Below are positions 1 through 8,900 of a DNA stretch of 64,000 nt, one piece after another. This DNA comes from Conchiformibius sp. Its GTDB lineage: Bacteria > Pseudomonadota > Gammaproteobacteria > Burkholderiales > Neisseriaceae. Below the pieces are notes generated by a model. The model saw only the letters and a program-made list of their open reading frames with translations. It was not told the origin of the DNA and ran no database searches. The stretch lies in contig JASBYJ010000010.1 in assembly GCA_029984035.1 (NCBI GenBank), positions 10,778 through 74,777 of the forward strand. Reading direction: 5' to 3'. The translations under genes were made by a program, and so were the position numbers. Numbering within the stretch: the first letter of the stretch is position 1; every line of letters starts with the position of its first letter.

Positions 1-672
1 CGCGCCGGTTTTTTCCCCCACAACTATGCCGCAGCCTACACTGCGCTCGCCCAATCGCCCAAAGTCGGCAAAATCGTCAAAATGAGCCATTTTGCCTGTG
101 CGGACGAGCCTGAAAGCGGCATGACCGAAATGCAGCTGGAAGCCTTTGACCTGGGATGTAGCGGCTTATCGGGCGAAACCAGCCTGGCCAATTCCGCCGC
201 TATTTTGAACCATCCGAACGCACACCGCGATTGGGGACGAGCCGGTTTGGCACTGTACGGCATCTCGCCGTTCGGCGGCACGGATGACAGGTTCAAACCC
301 GTCATGACCTTAAGCACGCGCGTATTTGCCGAACGCGTTTTGCAACCGCACGAGCCGGTAGGTTACGGTGCGGCGTTTTATACCAACCGCTCCACCCGTG
401 TCGGCTTGATAGCGTGCGGTTATGCCGATGGTTATCCGCGCAGGGCGGAAACAGGTACGCCGATAGCGGTGAACGGCAGTATCAGCCGCGTAATCGGACG
501 CATCTCCATGGACATGATGACGGTAGAATTACGCGACAATCTGCAGGGTATCGGTGCGGAAGTAGAATTGTTTGGCGATACGGTGTCGGTAAACGACGTA
601 GCCGCTTCGGCGGGTACGATTGCTTATGAAATCCTGTGCAATATCAAGCGGGCGGAACGGGCGTATATTTAA
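1..672 (+). CDS. alr: Alanine racemase, C-terminal part (5' end outside window)
   Basis: This PLP enzyme interconverts L- and D-alanine for peptidoglycan. The frame is open from base 1, so the N-terminal PLP-lysine half lies upstream of the window. Visible are the end of the barrel (KMSHFACAD) and the C-terminal beta domain. That domain carries the GYGAAF segment with the second catalytic base (Tyr) and ADGYPR, followed by the substrate-contacting MDMMTV stretch. The stop at 670-672 comes soon after a normal C-terminus. Nothing looks broken in the part seen. Confidence 0.95.
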   Translation, partial: RAGFFPHNYAAAYTALAQSPKVGKIVKMSHFACADEPESGMTEMQLEAFDLGCSGLSGETSLANSAAILNHPNAHRDWGRAGLALYGISPFGGTDDRFKPVMTLSTRVFAERVLQPHEPVGYGAAFYTNRSTRVGLIACGYADGYPRRAETGTPIAVNGSISRVIGRISMDMMTVELRDNLQGIGAEVELFGDTVSVNDVAASAGTIAYEILCNIKRAERAYI

Positions 673-841
673 AAAAACAGAAACAGCCTGATACCTGCGG
701 TGTGTGCCGCAGTATTTGAATTTAATGCCTAAAGATAACCAAAGGAATATTTTTATTTGATTCTGTTTGCAATACATTCTGTATAGTAAATCATTTGACA
801 TCGTCTCAAACGTTCTGCTTTGCCTATTTAAGAGAATTTCT

Positions 842-1510
842 ATGACTGATTACACAAACCTGCTCAACAAGAAAAACCGAATGGACGGGCTGGTACTTTT
901 GGACATGTTGCCCCGAGAGAGTGTAAAAGTTGCTTTTTTTGACCCTCAGTATCGGGGAGTCTTGGATAAAATGGCTTATGGCAACGGAGGGAAAAGGAGA
1001 GGGCAAAAACGATTCGCCCTGCCTCAGATGACAGAAGAAAAGATTTCATTATTTATACAGAAAATCGAATCTGCTCTTTTGCCGAACGGGTATTTATTCC
1101 TGTGGGTCGATAAATTTCATTTGGCAGAAGGTGTAAAAGAATGGTTTTCTTGCGTCCCTAATTTATCTATCGTTGATATGATTACTTGGGATAAATTGCG
1201 GATTGGTATGGGATATAGAACCCGCAGGCGAAGCGAATACTTGATAATTGTACAAAAACACCCTAAAAAAGCTAAAAGCACGTGGGTTATCCATAACATT
1301 CCCGATGTTTGGGCTGAAAAACTGGAAATGAAATCCCATACACACTCAAAACCTGTTGAATTGCAGACGCAATTAATTTTAGCCACAACGCTGGAAAATG
1401 ACCTTGTATTAGACCCTGCTTCGGGCGGCTATTCTGTATTGGAAGCCTGTAAAAGAACAAATCGAAACTTTATTGGTTGCGATTTAATTTACGGAGAACA
1501 AAATGAGTAA
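842..1510 (+). CDS. Small beta-class DNA methyltransferase, probably N6-adenine or N4-cytosine
   Basis: Predicted S-adenosylmethionine-dependent DNA methyltransferase of 222 aa. Catalytic motif IV is present as DPQY at residues 34-37. A motif X-like H-KPVELQ segment lies near 168-175 and the SAM-binding motif I (DPASGG) near 191, the order IV...X-I typical of the beta class. The frame is open further upstream, but the ATG at 842 follows an AAGAGAA ribosome site and gives a normal N-terminus. The stop overlaps an ATGAGTAA that opens a decayed second frame, the arrangement expected where a restriction gene once followed. The methylated site cannot be read from sequence. Confidence 0.8.
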   Translation: MTDYTNLLNKKNRMDGLVLLDMLPRESVKVAFFDPQYRGVLDKMAYGNGGKRRGQKRFALPQMTEEKISLFIQKIESALLPNGYLFLWVDKFHLAEGVKEWFSCVPNLSIVDMITWDKLRIGMGYRTRRRSEYLIIVQKHPKKAKSTWVIHNIPDVWAEKLEMKSHTHSKPVELQTQLILATTLENDLVLDPASGGYSVLEACKRTNRNFIGCDLIYGEQNE

Positions 1511-1795
1511 AAGTAGAAATGCGAAAGGCTGCTAAGATGGAAATTCGGGCTATATTTCGAGTGATGGGAAATAATAGGCCGGGTCAAAAGTGCAAACAAC
1601 CGTGATTTCAACGGTGCAGATTTATAAAGAAGAATGATTATTGAGCGAGATATGGCTTGATAATACTTCATTGGCAATTCGATAAGTGGTCAATATAAAA
1701 AATATTGCTTACGGATGTTTTAAAAAGACGTTTAACAATTTGAAAATACAGCAAAGGCGTAGGCAAAATAGAACTCGATATGTTGATTTTTAGTG
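1503..1795 (+). pseudogene. Decayed frame coupled to the methyltransferase, possible restriction gene remnant
   Basis: An ATG at 1503 overlaps the methyltransferase stop, as in translationally coupled restriction-modification pairs. The frame stops after about ten codons. Protein-like stretches then continue in two frames with several stops, for example DGNSGYISSDGK in the first frame and IGRVKSANNRDFNGADL in a neighbouring one. I read this as a gene broken by indels and stops. I do not recognise the family; assignment to a restriction endonuclease rests only on position. From 1796 to 1930 I see nothing coding. Confidence 0.3.
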
Positions 1796-1930
1796 CAAGA
1801 GCATAGAACTTGCCAAGGCCAAGAGAAATATACGGTGTCGGCTTGAACTGTTGTCGCCTTGTAGATTGCCTGTTGAACGATTAAGATTTTTGCCGATAAA
1901 TTAATAGGTGCTAAAGATTGCATACCATTG

Positions 1931-1957
1931 AGGCTGCCTGAAACTTTCAGGCAGCCT
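1931..1957. terminator. Inverted uptake-sequence hairpin after ruvC
   Basis: AGGCTGCCTGAA at 1931-1942 faces its complement at 1946-1957 with a 3-base loop. It lies just past the ruvC stop and could terminate transcription in either direction. Confidence 0.7.
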
Positions 1958-1958
1958 T

Positions 1959-2501
1959 TCAGCTTAATGATTGCAGCCGTCCGCGTTTGATATTGAGCGC
2001 ACTTTTCTGTCCCGACAACGTTTTGTAACGCAAAGCGTGGGTGAGAGCCACTGCTAAGCCGTCGGCGGCGTCTTCCTGAGGCGTGCCCGACAATTTCAGC
2101 ATTTCCACAACCATATGCTGCACCTGTTCTTTTGCAGCCTTGCCTTTGCCGACTACGGCTTGTTTGACCTGCAATGCCGTGTATTCATACACAGGCAAAT
2201 CGCGTAATACCAAAGCGGCTACCGCGGCGCCGCGTGCTTGTCCGAGCATGAGCGTAGCCGCCGGATTGACATTGACGAACACTTTTTCAACGGCTGCCTG
2301 AACAGGCTGATAGGTGTCGATAATTTCGCCGATATGGTGCACGATAATGCCGATGCGTCCTGCCAATTCGTCTTTGGGGATGGTTTTGATGCAGCCTGAA
2401 GCGACATAAACCGCTTCCCGGCCGTATAAATCAATCACACCGAAGCCTGTGCTGCGGCTGCCGGGGTCGATACCGAGAATGCGTACGGGTGCTTGGGTCA
2501 T
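1959..2501 (-). CDS. ruvC: Crossover junction endodeoxyribonuclease RuvC
   Basis: Resolves Holliday junctions with RuvAB in recombinational repair. At 180 aa it is of normal length. The acidic catalytic residues are visible: Asp12 in GIDPG, Glu72 in AAVEKVF, and the Asp pair in EDAADGLA near 144-147. The C-terminus is the usual basic tail. It lies 18 bases downstream of the OB-fold gene on the same strand, so both are probably cotranscribed, ending at the uptake-sequence hairpin that follows. Confidence 0.97.
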   Translation of the reverse strand: MTQAPVRILGIDPGSRSTGFGVIDLYGREAVYVASGCIKTIPKDELAGRIGIIVHHIGEIIDTYQPVQAAVEKVFVNVNPAATLMLGQARGAAVAALVLRDLPVYEYTALQVKQAVVGKGKAAKEQVQHMVVEMLKLSGTPQEDAADGLAVALTHALRYKTLSGQKSALNIKRGRLQSLS

Positions 2502-2519
2502 GGTGTTATGCCGGAATAT

Positions 2520-2888
2520 TTAGGGCATGACTTCCAAATGCTCCACTTCAATCTCGCGGCTTGGGTTGATGCGGTCGTCATCTATATCCACTTCGCCGCT
2601 GATGCGGATTTTGGTAGCGGGCGTAACAGTTTGGCCGCGCCATACTTTGTCGTCAATTTCTACTTGAATCACACCGCTGCCGTCTTGGAAAAGATATTTG
2701 TGTGAATCGCGGGTATTGCTTCTGCCGGTGATGTAGCCTTCCAATACCGCAGGAGTGTCGTCAGCGGCAAGATTGGCTTCGCTAACGGTTTTTACGGCAG
2801 CCGACATAGCCGTATGGCTGCTCTCTATAAACTCGGCATGTGCGGCTGCAGCCGTCAGCACGGCTGCGGAGAATAAGATATGTTTCAT
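2520..2888 (-). CDS. Periplasmic OB-fold stress protein, YgiW/YdeI family
   Basis: A 122-aa protein with a clear Sec signal peptide (MKHILFSAAVLTAAAAHA) and a single OB-fold of the bacterial YgiW/YdeI (BOF) family. Family hallmarks are LEGYITGR, the YLFQDGSGVIQVEID strand pair and the C-terminal GEVDIDDD-EIEVEHLEV end. Members are linked to tolerance of peroxide, cationic peptides and envelope stress, but the ligand is unknown. It precedes ruvC on the same strand, with no obvious functional connection. Confidence 0.88.
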   Translation of the reverse strand: MKHILFSAAVLTAAAAHAEFIESSHTAMSAAVKTVSEANLAADDTPAVLEGYITGRSNTRDSHKYLFQDGSGVIQVEIDDKVWRGQTVTPATKIRISGEVDIDDDRINPSREIEVEHLEVMP

Positions 2889-3078
2889 ACAAAATTCCTT
2901 ATTTCTATATTAAAAACAAAAAGGCAATGCGAACACGCGAAGGTATCATAAAGCCTTTTCCGAAACATGGTAAGCCTTATGCAATTAAAACTACGGCAGA
3001 ATGTATGCCATGTTTTGACTTCAGGCAGCCAATGCTTTATGGATAATGAGATTGTCCTGCGTGCGTTCATGCACTGAT

Positions 3079-3107
3079 AAGCTGCCTGAAAACATTTCAG
3101 GCAGCTT
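3079..3107. terminator. Uptake-sequence hairpin after the ABC exporter
   Basis: AAGCTGCCTGAA at 3079-3090 pairs with TTCAGGCAGCTT at 3096-3107, immediately beyond the stop of the minus-strand exporter gene. Arms are 12 bases and the loop 5. Confidence 0.65.
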
Positions 3108-3110
3108 ACC

Positions 3111-4961
3111 TTAATCCAAACGTTCGGGCAGAAAGCCGCCGCTTTGGTGTGCCCACAATTTGGCGTATAAACCTCCTTGTGCGAGCAATTCGGTATGGCT
3201 GCCTTCTTCTACGATGCGTCCTTTGTCCAATACAATCAGTCTGTCCATTGCCGCGATGGTGGATAAACGGTGGGCAATGGCAATCACGGTTTTGTTTTCC
3301 ATCATTTTGCCCAAACTTTCCTGAATGGCGGCCTCTACTTCGCTATCCAGCGCGCTGGTGGCTTCGTCCAACAGCAAGATCGGTGCGTCTTTGAGCATCA
3401 CGCGGGCAATAGCAATGCGCTGGCGTTGTCCGCCCGAAAGTTTGACGCCGCGTTCGCCTACGTGGGCGTCGTATCCTGTTCTGCCTTTCGCATCGGACAG
3501 TTGCGGGATAAATCCTGATGCTTCGGCGCGTTCGGCTGCCTGAATCATGTCTTGCTCATCGGCATCGGGTCGGCCGTAAACGATATTGTCGCGCACGGAA
3601 CGGTGCAGCAGTCCGGTATCTTGTGTAACCAAGCCGATTTGGGCACGCAGGCTTTCTTGGGTGATTTGGGTAATGTCTTGGCCGTCAATGCTGATGCGTC
3701 CGCTTTGTACTTCGTAAAAACGTAACAGCAAATTGACAATGGTAGATTTTCCTGCGCCGCTGCGTCCGATCAAGCCGACTTTTTCGCCTGCCTGAATGTT
3801 GAGATTGAAGCCGTTTAGCAGGGGTTTGCCGCTTTCGTAGGAGAAATCGACGTGCTCGAAACGGATATTGCCATGTTCTACTTTAAGCGGCAGGGCATTG
3901 GGCTTGTCGGTGATGGTATGCGGTTTGGATAAGGTGTTCATGCCGTCCGTTACCGTGCCGATGTTTTCGAAAAGTTGCGCAGAACTCCACATGATATATT
4001 GCGATAAGCCGTTGGCACGCAAGGCCATTGTGGTTGCTACCGCTACGGCGCCTACGCCCACGCTGCCGTGATGCCACAGCCAAATGCCGATAACGGCGGA
4101 AGAGAGGGTCAGCAATGCATTGAGTGCAAAGGTGGAGGCATCCATCAATGTGGCCAAACGCATTTGTGCGTGCACGGTAACCATAAATTCCTGCATGGAC
4201 TCTTTGGCATAACGTGCTTCGCGTGCGCCGTGCGAAAACAGTTTCACGGTAGCGATATTGGCATAGGCATCGGTAATGCGTCCTGTCATCAGGCTGCGTG
4301 CGTCGGCTTGACGTTGTGCCGTTTTCGCCAATTTGGGTATAAACAGGCGCATTGTCAGGGCAAAGCCGCATATCCACAATATAAACGGCAGCAGCAACCA
4401 ACCGTCCAGCGATGCCAGGATAATACCTGTTGTGATGAAATACACCAGCACATACACCACCATATCCGCCAAAGTCATCACAACTTCGCGTACGGCCAAA
4501 GCCGTTTGCATCACTTTGGCCGACACCCTGCCTGCAAATTCGTCCTGATAGAATCCGAGCGATTGGTTGAGCATTAAGCGGTGGAAATTCCAACGCAGGC
4601 GCATCGGAAACACGCCTTGCAGGGTTTGCAGGCGTACCGCATTATTGAAAAACCGCCAAACAATCAAAAACAACAGCATCAATGCCATTGCCAATAAAGT
4701 GTCGCCTTTTTCGGCAAACAGCGTTTGCGGCGTATATTGCGCCAGCCAATCGGTGATTTTGCCGACAAACTGAAACAGCAATGCCTCCATAATGCCGATG
4801 CCTGCGGCGAACACCGCCAGTACGCACACCCAACGGCGTACGCCCGCAATAGCCGTCCAGATAAAACGCAGCAATCCCTTATCGGGAGTGCTCGGTTCGG
4901 CATCGGGATAAGGTTCGATACGGGATTCAAACCAATGGAAAACGGAATGGAAAAGATTCAT
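3111..4961 (-). CDS. ABC exporter, fused permease and ATPase
   Basis: Half-size type I ABC exporter (about 616 aa) expected to work as an inner-membrane homodimer. The N-terminal half has about six hydrophobic segments. The C-terminal ATPase carries Walker A (GRSGAGKST), the Q-loop (VTQDTG), signature LSGGQRQRIAIARV, Walker B with ILLLDEATSALD, and the IAHRLST switch histidine. The substrate cannot be told; MsbA-like lipid or multidrug export is possible. I prefer the ATG at 4961 (MNLFHS) to an in-frame GTG four codons upstream; neither has a strong ribosome site. Confidence 0.9.
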   Translation of the reverse strand: MNLFHSVFHWFESRIEPYPDAEPSTPDKGLLRFIWTAIAGVRRWVCVLAVFAAGIGIMEALLFQFVGKITDWLAQYTPQTLFAEKGDTLLAMALMLLFLIVWRFFNNAVRLQTLQGVFPMRLRWNFHRLMLNQSLGFYQDEFAGRVSAKVMQTALAVREVVMTLADMVVYVLVYFITTGIILASLDGWLLLPFILWICGFALTMRLFIPKLAKTAQRQADARSLMTGRITDAYANIATVKLFSHGAREARYAKESMQEFMVTVHAQMRLATLMDASTFALNALLTLSSAVIGIWLWHHGSVGVGAVAVATTMALRANGLSQYIMWSSAQLFENIGTVTDGMNTLSKPHTITDKPNALPLKVEHGNIRFEHVDFSYESGKPLLNGFNLNIQAGEKVGLIGRSGAGKSTIVNLLLRFYEVQSGRISIDGQDITQITQESLRAQIGLVTQDTGLLHRSVRDNIVYGRPDADEQDMIQAAERAEASGFIPQLSDAKGRTGYDAHVGERGVKLSGGQRQRIAIARVMLKDAPILLLDEATSALDSEVEAAIQESLGKMMENKTVIAIAHRLSTIAAMDRLIVLDKGRIVEEGSHTELLAQGGLYAKLWAHQSGGFLPERLD

Positions 4962-4973
4962 AGTACATCGCAC

Positions 4974-5886
4974 ATCAAAATCTTCAGACAGGGCTGCCTG
5001 AAAGACAGTCCGGTCAAAACATGGAAATCAAAAAGAATAATAGGGCGGAACACTTGCAGCCGGTTGGTGGCGGTTTGACCTTCGCAGCATTTGCCTTGGT
5101 TGCAGACAAAATAAAATGCGGCAGCCGGTGTGTTCGTTGTTCAGGCAGCCTGAAAAGCTTGAAATCCGATTGAAAAGACAGCAGACGTTCGCCATGCCGG
5201 CAAAGCATATCCTTATATTCAGGCGGCCTGAAAAGTTCCATTTTACGTCAAAACACTATCAAACCGCTCGTAAACGGCGCAGAACGCTCAATTGGCAGCC
5301 CGATGCCTTTTGATAACCCAATTAGGCTGCTCGTACATTGCAAGCTCCGGTGAGAAGCTGATATATAAGCAAAAAACCAAAATATAGCAAGACCTGGGGT
5401 TAATCATGTTTAAGGGCGTTTCATGCATATTGCTGTTCACATAGTTTTAAAAAAACGGCCGGAGCATTGCCAAGGCCGGCCAAATATTTTGAAGCTAAGG
5501 ATTTATCTTTCAAAGGCTTTTTGATAATGAAACGCTTGATTCCTTATAAATTCTATGAACACAGGTTCAATTTCATCTGCTTTCCGAAAATATGCACGCC
5601 CCGCAATCTGCGCCATGCCTTCAAACAGGAAAAACATCATATCAGCCGTTGTCAGAGCAATCGCAACGGCCTATCTTCGTTCAGGCAGCCTGAAGACCTC
5701 ACGCCCGAGCATAAAACCGCGTTTAAACAGCAGCATATGTGTTCCAATCCGCCGCCCTGATACCGCTTCGGATATTGGACAGCCTGCCTGAAAAGGCAGG
5801 CCGTACCATCGGCACCGTCGTTTCAGACAGGCATACGGTTCTGCCTAAGCAAACACAACGGGACTCATTCAGGCAGCCTGAACGCA
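4974..5886. other. Gene-poor stretch with scattered uptake sequences
   Basis: About 0.9 kb between two minus-strand genes. Several uptake-sequence copies are present (near 5140, 5219, 5680 and 5870), and the 5339-5540 part is a diverged copy of a sequence at 52872-53078. Short open frames here have no start context or recognisable similarity, and I call no gene. Confidence 0.6.
5339..5540 (+). repeat. Copy 1 of a ~200-bp dispersed intergenic repeat
   Basis: Aligns by eye along its whole length with 52872-53078 in the same orientation. The best shared blocks are AGCTGATAT-TAAG-AAAAA-CAAAATAT-GCAAG near the start, the ATCATGTTTA-GGGC block, and TTATCTTTCAA-G-TTTTTGATAATGAA at the end. The copies differ at many positions, so the duplication is old. 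No transposase, terminal inverted repeat or open frame is conserved. Confidence 0.65.
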
Positions 5887-6501
5887 TCAACGCACAGGCA
5901 TGCGGCATTCTTCCGCCGCGCCCGAATAAACCGATACGGGTATTTGAGTGAGTGCAAACAAATTTTTAATCTGCTCACGGCTCAACTCGCGCGCATGTTG
6001 CAAAATCCCGTTGGCGCATGCCTGTTGCAAAAGCTGTTGTTTCGCCTGCGTCTGCACCGTATTGAGTACGGCAGGGTCGGCTTTCAGAATATTAAACGTA
6101 CCCGTACGCCAGTCGTACACTTCAATATGTTCCAACTGCACCGACAAAACCTGTACGGGCGGCAACTGGATAATGATACGGTCGCTCAACACCGAAACCT
6201 GATTTTCCGTCAGCCGCTTCAAATCGATTCCCGCCACCGCATTGCCTTTCACAACAAAAATCCCCTTTTCGCTGTCTTGCCACAAGGCATACCAATTGCC
6301 CTGCTTTTCCGTGCGGATAACCGTGTCGAAATAAAAAGCCGTACTTTCCAAACGGTTCAGTTCGCGTATCTGCGCCAAAACGCTGTCCTGATTCACAACG
6401 CGGTAGGCAGTATCATCATACGCATGAAATAATCTGTCCCTATACAGCCAACCGGCCGTACACAACAGCATAAGCAACAACACAATCAAAAGTTTTCTCA
6501 T
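5887..6501 (-). CDS. DUF4230 membrane-anchored protein
   Basis: A 204-aa protein with one N-terminal hydrophobic segment (MRKLLIVLLLMLLCTAGWLY), probably an uncleaved anchor, followed by a periplasmic DUF4230-type domain. The match rests on the pattern GNAVAGIDL, VLSDRIIIQLP and LSVQLEHIEVYDWRTG. The function of this family is not known to me. It stands alone; the next gene upstream ends in its own hairpin at 6624-6651. Confidence 0.72.
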   Translation of the reverse strand: MRKLLIVLLLMLLCTAGWLYRDRLFHAYDDTAYRVVNQDSVLAQIRELNRLESTAFYFDTVIRTEKQGNWYALWQDSEKGIFVVKGNAVAGIDLKRLTENQVSVLSDRIIIQLPPVQVLSVQLEHIEVYDWRTGTFNILKADPAVLNTVQTQAKQQLLQQACANGILQHARELSREQIKNLFALTQIPVSVYSGAAEECRMPVR

Positions 6502-6623
6502 TGTGTTTCCTTCACAAGCCGTTCAAAGCAGAATCTGCCTGTTTCGTGATGATTGGAAATTCAAACAGATACCGCTAATAATATTGATTGGAAATAGTTG
6601 TAAAAAGCCGTAAAAGAAAAATC

Positions 6624-6651
6624 AGGCTGCCTGAAAAACCTTCAGGCAGCC
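6624..6651. terminator. Uptake-sequence hairpin after the DUF3579-GNAT gene
   Basis: AGGCTGCCTGAA (6624-6635) and TTCAGGCAGCC (6641-6651) form a stem just past the stop of the 6664-7545 gene. Confidence 0.65.
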
Positions 6652-6663
6652 CCGGTTTCGGGC

Positions 6664-7545
6664 TTATTGTGCATTTTTTAACTTACACACAAAATGATAA
6701 GCATTAATCTCAAAACCATGTTGGAAATAAACGCGGTGTGCGATGGTACGCTCGCTGCTGACATTGCTGTCCACATGGATTTGCGCGATACCCGCCTCTT
6801 CGGCAATGCGGCAGATTTCCGCCAACAAACGTCCTGCATAACCGCGCTTGCGGCATTGCGGAACGGTAACAAAATCATCAATATGCAGATGACGGCCGCT
6901 TACCAAATTGGTTTCTTCCCGAAAACCGCACACGGCAACGGCATTGGCTTTGCCTTCTTCAAAAATTCCCAGCAAACGATATCCCTGCGCCCGCTGAACG
7001 GTATTGACTTGCTCCACAAAGCGGTTGATATCATTAAGCATAGGGCGCAATACGCTCAAAGCCGCAAATGCGCTGGCGGTTTCGGCAGGCAAAATTTCCC
7101 GCAATACGCTGCCGTGTTGTTCGCGCATTTGCGCTACCGCCCCGCCTAATATCGTATCTTCCGCCACTTCGGGCAAACTGTCTTCAGGCAGGCAGCTTTC
7201 TGTGCAAACGGTTTCGGGTTCGGGCAGATTCCCGCTTGTTTCCACGCCGTTGTCCGCTTCGGACACTTCCTCGGCATCCATCACGCGCAAATCGTTATCG
7301 GCGGCAAAGTCCATTAAAAAGCGGAACATACTCGGCTGGATTTCCTCCAACTTGGCATCTACCGCTACGCAACGCACTTTTTCAATCAATACGGGACGCA
7401 CCCATTCGTGATAAGACAAGCGGTTGTCTTTATTGAATGAGGACAAAATACCGCACAACCGTTCCGCCCAGTCGCTGGGGCGGAAAACTTTTCCGTTTCC
7501 GGTAGTGCCGTGAATGATGATTTCGCCTTGTTTGGGTGCAGTCAT
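6664..7545 (-). CDS. Fusion of DUF3579 domain and GNAT acetyltransferase
   Basis: A 293-aa protein in two parts. Residues ~5-85 match DUF3579 of beta-proteobacteria (FRPSDWAERLCGILS, LEEIQPSMFRFLMDFAADNDL). After an acidic linker, residues ~150-293 form a GNAT fold with the acetyl-CoA loop in the form CRKRGYAGRLL and the typical VYFQHGFE end. The substrate is unknown. The start at 7545 follows GGGAAT; an in-frame codon twelve residues upstream lacks such a site. Confidence 0.82.
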   Translation of the reverse strand: MTAPKQGEIIIHGTTGNGKVFRPSDWAERLCGILSSFNKDNRLSYHEWVRPVLIEKVRCVAVDAKLEEIQPSMFRFLMDFAADNDLRVMDAEEVSEADNGVETSGNLPEPETVCTESCLPEDSLPEVAEDTILGGAVAQMREQHGSVLREILPAETASAFAALSVLRPMLNDINRFVEQVNTVQRAQGYRLLGIFEEGKANAVAVCGFREETNLVSGRHLHIDDFVTVPQCRKRGYAGRLLAEICRIAEEAGIAQIHVDSNVSSERTIAHRVYFQHGFEINAYHFVCKLKNAQ

Positions 7546-7620
7546 GATACATTCCCGTTTACTCTCTTGCCTGATTCGCAATTATACCCGATGCGGTATG
7601 GGCTTCAAAAGATGGGGCAT

Positions 7621-7650
7621 AAAAAAGCCGCCCGTTACAACGGGCGGCTG
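7621..7650 (-). terminator. Intrinsic terminator of the initiator tRNA
   Basis: Read on the minus strand, AGCCGCCCGTT and AACGGGCGGCT form an 11-bp GC-rich stem with a 2-base loop, followed by a run of six T. It sits directly after the tRNA 3' end. Confidence 0.9.
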
Positions 7651-7655
7651 GTATT

Positions 7656-7732
<77 letters not shown>

Positions 7733-7746
7733 TCTGTGAATTGCGG

Positions 7747-7775
7747 ACTATACCCGTATTCGGGCATTCTGTCAA
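7747..7775 (-). promoter_or_regulatory. Promoter of the initiator tRNA
   Basis: On the minus strand a consensus TTGACA (7770-7775) lies 17 bases before TATAGT (7747-7752), placing the start about eight bases ahead of the mature tRNA. This is the strongest sigma-70-like promoter noticed in the window. Confidence 0.85.
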
Positions 7776-8069
7776 ACATTTTGCGTGCCGGCAGCTGTTT
7801 CGGATGACATGTTTTCAGGCAGCCTGAGAAAGCCGTTAGGTTGCCTAAAGGTTGGATGGGATAAAGCCGGCGTATCTTTATAAGTCCTCATTAATTTGTA
7901 ATGAGTCAGGCATGGCAAGCCAAGGTTAAGCGTGCACGAATGATTGGGCTGCCTGAAGATTTTGTAAGACGACCGACTTTTTCAAGGCGGCCTGTCAGCC
8001 AAGCTGCCGGCAATATTTAATCCGACAAGGTGAATATTCATATTGCCGTTTTGTTTCAGGCTGCCTGAA
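7776..8069. other. Intergenic stretch with no recognised gene
   Basis: About 290 bases with uptake-sequence copies near 7815 and 8055. I see nothing else. Confidence 0.5.
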
Positions 8070-8870
8070 TCAATGATGACTGTGTCCGATTTGGAAAGTC
8101 AGCGTGCTGTAGTTGGCCAGTTTTTGACAGATTTCCTGTTGGGGATAGTCGGTTTTGTGTTCTACGCTGGCTTTCCAGAAACCTTGGCGCAGGGGAATAA
8201 TGTGTACTACGCCGTCTTGGTCGGTGGTGTCGGAAAACGCTTGCGCTTCTGTTTTGTGGTTTTTGCTGCGGTCGCTGGTATCAAAGCCGTCAAAAGTGGC
8301 GGTCAGCGTGGCATGAACCAGTGGTTCGCCCTGAAAGAGAACGCGCACTTTGAAACGGTCGCCGACATGAATATTGGCTGGATTGTCCAAAGGTACGATT
8401 TCCAACATGTGTCCGACAGGGCGTGTAATAACGGCGGTGTCGGCGCTGTTGTGGCCGACGTTGACGATATTTTTGCCATACATGCGCGTTTGTTCGCAAT
8501 ATGAGGCATCTTTCATTTCGGTCATGTTTTGACGCTTCCAGCCGGCGGCGTTTTTCGACCAATAGGTCGGTACATATTCTGCGGCTACCAGATAGCTGCC
8601 TTCTTTGACGGGGCGGCTGCTTTGGTATTGGTAGTTATAGATGCCTTTTTGCAGCATGTTTTGTTTGCCCTGTTCGGTAATCAGCTGCAAGGGGCGAAAC
8701 AAGTTCATCCGTTCTTTCGGAATAGGCTCGAATTCGGGAAATTCACCATAGCCCAATTCGGCTTTCAAAATTTCGCCGCCGTGGGTGTGGTCGGTGGATA
8801 CCCACACCCGATGGGCGTGGGCGGACAAGGCGGTTGTGCAGATAATGGCGGACAATAATACTTTGTGCAT
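8070..8870 (-). CDS. Periplasmic DUF4198 protein, likely zinc-responsive
   Basis: A 266-aa exported protein: signal peptide MHKVLLSAIICTTALSAHA, then a mature N-terminus beginning with His. The DUF4198 fold is recognised from AHRVWVSTDHTH, GDRFKVRVLFQGEPL and the DQDGVVHIIPLRQGFWKASVEH end. It finishes in GHSHH, and His-rich termini suit metal binding. DUF4198 proteins often accompany TonB-dependent or nickel/cobalt uptake genes, but none is adjacent here. The promoter carries a Zur-like operator (8901-8915), so I infer induction under zinc limitation. Confidence 0.82.
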   Translation of the reverse strand: MHKVLLSAIICTTALSAHAHRVWVSTDHTHGGEILKAELGYGEFPEFEPIPKERMNLFRPLQLITEQGKQNMLQKGIYNYQYQSSRPVKEGSYLVAAEYVPTYWSKNAAGWKRQNMTEMKDASYCEQTRMYGKNIVNVGHNSADTAVITRPVGHMLEIVPLDNPANIHVGDRFKVRVLFQGEPLVHATLTATFDGFDTSDRSKNHKTEAQAFSDTTDQDGVVHIIPLRQGFWKASVEHKTDYPQQEICQKLANYSTLTFQIGHSHH

Positions 8871-8900
8871 GATGATTCCGTTTCTTGGGGAGTGGGAAGA

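Noticed and set aside
1732..1923. 63-codon minus-strand frame between the methyltransferase relic and ruvC
   Set aside because: No ribosome site, no recognisable similarity, and it overlaps sequence that also reads as a decayed plus-strand frame.
5467..5760. 97-codon frame in the gene-poor stretch before the DUF4230 gene
   Set aside because: It starts inside the dispersed repeat, has no start site and ends in uptake-sequence-derived codons.
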